Shown piece by piece: positions 6,073 through 9,771 of a stretch of 9,771 nt of DNA. Position numbers and translations under genes: made by a program. The stretch comes from Ruminococcus sp. UBA4240. Its GTDB lineage: Bacteria > Bacillota > Clostridia > Oscillospirales > Ruminococcaceae. Under the pieces are notes generated by a model, which saw only the letters and a list, made by a program, of their open reading frames with translations, did no database searches and was not told the DNA's origin. Positions within the stretch are counted from its first letter, which is position 1. Every line of letters starts with the position of its first letter. The stretch lies in contig DGXE01000029.1 in NCBI GenBank assembly GCA_002395525.1, positions 1 to 9,771 of the forward strand, in the 5' to 3' direction.

Positions 6073-9000
6073 ATGAGTGAGAAAAGGAAAATGTACACTT
6101 CTCCGCCGAAGAGCCTGTGGAAGCGCATTCTGAGTGTCGCTACTGCTACGCTTATGTCGGCTGATCTCTGCCTTGTGGGCGGAGTGGGAGAGATAGGCAG
6201 TGTTTACGCTGCGGAAACGGCGGCTGTACCCGCCAAGTTCGACTCTGTCAGTGCGGTGAACTATGCCACCATACTGGGCCGTGCTACGGACTTTGGTATC
6301 GTTGCCAATGAGTTCATGCATTTAAACCACATGGAGACCACCATTGCTGTAAAGCATTATATCAATTATGACGGCGGCAATGTAACTGATGTTGACTTTG
6401 TGGACGGCACCGCACAGTTTATCTATGCCTCTCTTGCAGAAGGCTCTCTTGTGTCTTTAGGCAGCGCTCAGAGGGCTAACACATACAATATAGAGGTCTC
6501 GCCTGAGATATATTCCGGCTATGCATATCCTATTCCTGTATCAGGAGGCACACAGGGAACAGGCAAGTACGGTAATTTTAACATCGATTATGATTTTACA
6601 TCTCACGCTGATCAGGATCTGTATGTCTATCCGAATGATGCGGCAGCAGACAATGTTCAGAGGATAATCGACAATGGTGCAGAGCATTCAGCAGAGATAA
6701 CTGCGCGTGCAAATGACAGTGAATATGCTATAGATGCATCGCAGTATATGAACTCTAATTGTCTTAACATTGATAAGGAAGAGTTTGTTAATAAGGTCGT
6801 ATACATCAATGTTGATACAACTCTTGCGGGTTATTTAGCAGAAAACAAGCTTTATATAATCAAAGATCCGAGCACAATAATCTGCTTCAACTATCCGGAA
6901 ACAGATGCTGATGTTACTATTTCAAGAATAGGCGTGTCGATAGACGGCGGCAGCACATATGTATCGAGCGTAACCGGAAGCAGCGGCAATACAACTGCTT
7001 CACGTGATGGTTTTGAGTATTCTAATGATGAAGTTGATGCTCAGATCAATCAGAAGATAATATTTAATGTTCCGACATCCGGTACACTTTATCTTGATGC
7101 AGCCGGCGGTGTGTTCTTGGTTCCGAATGAAGGCAGCAATACATATGTTTCCGGTTCAAGCACCGGCTGGATCGTTACCGCCGGTTCTATGGAGAACCAT
7201 GCTGAGTGGCACTACGTCTACAAGGGTGTCAGCCAGGAGACTATGACCGATAAGGAAGGTCAGATCCATTTTGCAGCCCGTAAGACCTTTACGGATGAGA
7301 TACCGAACGAACCTGACGGCAGCGGACTATTTAAGCCGGTAGAGGATACATCCGTATACAGTGAAGCCGGTGACTTCGTATTTAATTGGTACGAAACTGA
7401 TGCAAACTATAACTTTGACGGTGTTGAGCCTGTTGCAGTCGAAAATAAAGCAACCAACACTGTAAAGTTCCCTACCTTGACTTTTGAAAAAGGCAACATG
7501 GTGCCGTATGAAACCGATATCACTACAACCGAGACTGTCAAGGAGACATCTGGTGAAGCAACTACAATGACCTACGGCGGCACTGATTATAAGAGAGTAA
7601 CTATTAATCAATGGTCAAATGTGATAAAGGCTTTGAAAGCGGATCCGTCAAAGGTAGAATTCAAAATCACATATAATGAGCCGAATGAAGGTTATTCAGA
7701 TATCCAGATAAAGGCTTCTTATTATAGGGAAAACACTTGGTGGCCAACCAACATTTCTCTTGATACGTATGATACTGTTTATGGAGATGGGAATGAATAC
7801 ATTATCAAGGGCGATGATCTTGTAGCTGCTTTTACTGCGAAGGATCCGTATTTCAATCTTTCGGGTCTGGCAAATATCTATATCGATGGTTATAATGGAT
7901 TAACATTTACGCATGATATACAGCATGACGGATGGATTGAGCAAAATGCGAACAAGGTAGAATTTACCTATGAACAGGATGTAACAAGAAGAGTTACACT
8001 CAGGCGATATGAAGAAGATCCTGCAAGACAGGGGAATCCGAAATATGTCAGCGACGGCGAGACCAAGACATTCTATTATTACATAGATGAGGTCGATCCC
8101 GGCAAGGCAAAGAATGGGATCCTTATTTCAAAGGGTCATGTAAAGATAAAGCTTGATGTTAAAAACGATAACGGCACACTTAACTATTACGTAACTTCAC
8201 GTACATACCTTGATGATTCAGAGAATTATCTGTATAAGATGAACGACAATGTAAAGATGTCCGGCGTTGAATTTACGCTTGGTGCATTCTTTAACAAGGT
8301 TCAGGATACCGGATTTATTGATCTGACAAAGACTGTAGAGGGCGAAGTCACACCCGAGGATCTGGCAAATGTGACCTTCACTGTTAAAAACGGCGATGAA
8401 GTTGTTGAGGCATTTAGGCTCGGCGAGGATTTTGAATCTGTTGGCGAATCGGAGAACGTCGTTTACAGACTGAAGGCGGATAAGCTCTTAGAAGTACCGG
8501 TCGGGGAAGGGTATGTATATACCGTAGAGGAATCCGGATATAATGTCAATGGGAAAGAGTGCGCAGTCAGCTACACGATCGGCAGCGGCGAACAGTCAGG
8601 AAATGTGACTGATTCTCTTGACATCAGCAAGGATGAAACCCTGAATGTATCATTCAAGAACGTTTACACATCAACAGTAGACAAAGGTTCCCTCAGAATA
8701 ACAAAGACATTCGGCACAGACAGCGTTGTTACCGCCGCCGATCTTAACGGCAGCGAGATCGCATTTACCATCACCAATTCCGAGGGTAAGTACCTCACTC
8801 AGACAGGCAGTCTCAGCACAAACACGGCGGAGATACCCTTCAGCGCATTCACAAGCGGTACTCTTACCATAGAAAACGTACCTGTTGGCGAATACACCGT
8901 AACAGAGACCAAGAAGGCACTTGACGGCACCGAGGTGGTTACGGTCGTTGGCACATCAGTAACAGACAGCGCTGCAGCAAGCGTTGTAAAGGGAGAGACT

Positions 9001-9771
9001 GCGGAGGTTTCCTTCGAGAACACCTACACCTCAAATCCTGTCAGCGTGGACATCAATGCCACCAAGATGCTCAAGAACATCGTTGACAACACAGACATCG
9101 ATCTTGTGGCAGATCAGTTTACCTTCCAGCTCAAGGAAGGGGACACAGTTCTCCAGACAGCAAAAAATAAGGCTGATGGCTCCATCAGCTTTTACCCCAT
9201 CACCTACGATGATGCTGGTACACATACATACACCGTATCCGAGGTCAGGGGCGATGAGATAGGTATTATCTACTCAGATGCTCTGTACACAGTAACGGTT
9301 GATGTTACCCGTGTCAAGGGCAAGCTCACAGCGACAAAGACAATTAAGCTCGGTGAAGCTGCATCGGATCTCATATTTGAGAATCTCCTCATCAGAGGCA
9401 AGATTGCCATCATCAAGACCATCAAGGGCGATGTTACCGAGGCTGAAGCCGAGGGTGCGCTGACATTCACCATCTCCAACAACAGCGGATTCAGCAAGAC
9501 CGTTGGTCTGGACGAATTTGCTCACGTTGAGGGCACTAAGGTATACTCTTACATTCTGGAGAACCTTGACAAGGGCACATACACCGTAGAAGAGACAACA
9601 AGGGATATCACAGGCAAGGATGTTACTGTCAAGTATACATTCAACGGTGTATCTGCTACCGAAGGCACACCCTTTAATGTGTCCAACGGCAAGACCTATA
9701 ATGTTGCTTTCGAGGATGATTATACCAATCAGAAGGGCACACTGGTTATCGAAAAGACGATCAAGGGTGCG
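6073..9771 (+). CDS. Large surface adhesin / pilin-like protein with isopeptide-type domains (5' part, continues beyond the window)
   Basis: The frame is open from ATG 6073 to the last base (1233 codons, no stop), so the C terminus and any sortase signal lie outside. Residues 1-46 are a long signal peptide (basic start, hydrophobic core, VYA-A cleavage near 46). Residues about 57-385 form an adhesive head that begins with LGRATDFGIVANEF and H.ET.IAVK, a pattern I associate with choice-of-anchor-A-like adhesin heads. Residues about 398-745 look like an FctA/Spy0128-type isopeptide domain (K404 in AARKTF, E673 in YYYIDEV, N741 in AFFNK), interrupted by a Trp-containing beta region near 500-620. 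Then follow a Cna-B/SpaA-like repeat (747-866; K753, E820, N863), a second (about 872-987; K878, E945, N983), an FctA-like domain (990-1104; K998, E1057, N1104), a third Cna-B-like repeat (1109-1220; K1115, E1174, D1215), and the start of another (from 1222; K1228). Such domains form internal Lys-Asn or Lys-Asp bonds that stiffen surface stalks. The product is probably cell-wall attached; the ligand is unknown. The bond residues are assigned by motif position, not structure. Confidence 0.9.
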   Translation, partial: MSEKRKMYTSPPKSLWKRILSVATATLMSADLCLVGGVGEIGSVYAAETAAVPAKFDSVSAVNYATILGRATDFGIVANEFMHLNHMETTIAVKHYINYDGGNVTDVDFVDGTAQFIYASLAEGSLVSLGSAQRANTYNIEVSPEIYSGYAYPIPVSGGTQGTGKYGNFNIDYDFTSHADQDLYVYPNDAAADNVQRIIDNGAEHSAEITARANDSEYAIDASQYMNSNCLNIDKEEFVNKVVYINVDTTLAGYLAENKLYIIKDPSTIICFNYPETDADVTISRIGVSIDGGSTYVSSVTGSSGNTTASRDGFEYSNDEVDAQINQKIIFNVPTSGTLYLDAAGGVFLVPNEGSNTYVSGSSTGWIVTAGSMENHAEWHYVYKGVSQETMTDKEGQIHFAARKTFTDEIPNEPDGSGLFKPVEDTSVYSEAGDFVFNWYETDANYNFDGVEPVAVENKATNTVKFPTLTFEKGNMVPYETDITTTETVKETSGEATTMTYGGTDYKRVTINQWSNVIKALKADPSKVEFKITYNEPNEGYSDIQIKASYYRENTWWPTNISLDTYDTVYGDGNEYIIKGDDLVAAFTAKDPYFNLSGLANIYIDGYNGLTFTHDIQHDGWIEQNANKVEFTYEQDVTRRVTLRRYEEDPARQGNPKYVSDGETKTFYYYIDEVDPGKAKNGILISKGHVKIKLDVKNDNGTLNYYVTSRTYLDDSENYLYKMNDNVKMSGVEFTLGAFFNKVQDTGFIDLTKTVEGEVTPEDLANVTFTVKNGDEVVEAFRLGEDFESVGESENVVYRLKADKLLEVPVGEGYVYTVEESGYNVNGKECAVSYTIGSGEQSGNVTDSLDISKDETLNVSFKNVYTSTVDKGSLRITKTFGTDSVVTAADLNGSEIAFTITNSEGKYLTQTGSLSTNTAEIPFSAFTSGTLTIENVPVGEYTVTETKKALDGTEVVTVVGTSVTDSAAASVVKGETAEVSFENTYTSNPVSVDINATKMLKNIVDNTDIDLVADQFTFQLKEGDTVLQTAKNKADGSISFYPITYDDAGTHTYTVSEVRGDEIGIIYSDALYTVTVDVTRVKGKLTATKTIKLGEAASDLIFENLLIRGKIAIIKTIKGDVTEAEAEGALTFTISNNSGFSKTVGLDEFAHVEGTKVYSYILENLDKGTYTVEETTRDITGKDVTVKYTFNGVSATEGTPFNVSNGKTYNVAFEDDYTNQKGTLVIEKTIKGA

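Noticed and set aside
6031..9525. Several short minus-strand open frames under the adhesin gene
   Set aside because: They are antisense to a continuous 1233-codon frame with clear domain repeats and have no independent signals.

Overview
The window looks like a chromosomal piece of a gut or rumen Firmicute of the Ruminococcus/Oscillospiraceae kind. The case for this is moderate GC, AGGAGG-type ribosome binding sites, a KtrAB potassium system, a firmicute-type dUTPase, and large secreted proteins with Cna-B/pilin-type domains. This is inference from gene style, not from a marker gene.

Layout. (1) Positions 1-1420: a strong hairpin that probably terminates an upstream gene, then a plus-strand gene for a secreted modular protein of 423 aa, then a hairpin between convergent genes. 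(2) Positions 1451-5731, minus strand: a compact six-gene block. In transcription order it holds a four-helix membrane protein of unknown family, dUTPase (dut), a Cys-rich C_GCAxxG_C_C-type protein, an exodeoxyribonuclease III/AP endonuclease, and the potassium channel subunits ktrB and ktrA. Three consecutive junctions (dut to Cys-rich to exoA to ktrB) are 4-base ATGA overlaps, and the ktrA ribosome binding site overlaps the ktrB stop. These five genes are therefore very likely translated from one message. (3) Positions 5732-6072: an AT-rich divergent intergenic region with two opposed, well-formed promoters of the same design (TTGCAA, 17 bases, TGnTATAAT-like). (4) Positions 6073-9771, plus strand: a very large surface adhesin or pilin-like gene, open from its start to the window edge (1233 codons with no stop). 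It has a signal peptide, an adhesive head, a pilin-type isopeptide domain apparently carrying an inserted tryptophan-containing beta domain, and then a stalk of Cna-B/SpaA-like and FctA-like repeats.

How the genes fit together. dUTPase keeps uracil out of DNA and ExoA processes the abasic sites left after uracil removal, so these two make functional sense side by side. The Ktr genes appear to be passengers on the same message. The two plus-strand genes are separate secreted or surface products. Both show domain mosaicism, with AT-rich, presumably variable binding regions joined to GC-richer scaffold domains.

I see no RNA genes, CRISPR array, transposase or phage genes, and no clear evidence of an entirely new system. 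The points most worth a second look are the domain-in-domain head of the adhesin, the tandemly expanded dUTPase tail, the palindrome in front of dut, and the composition break in the first gene.
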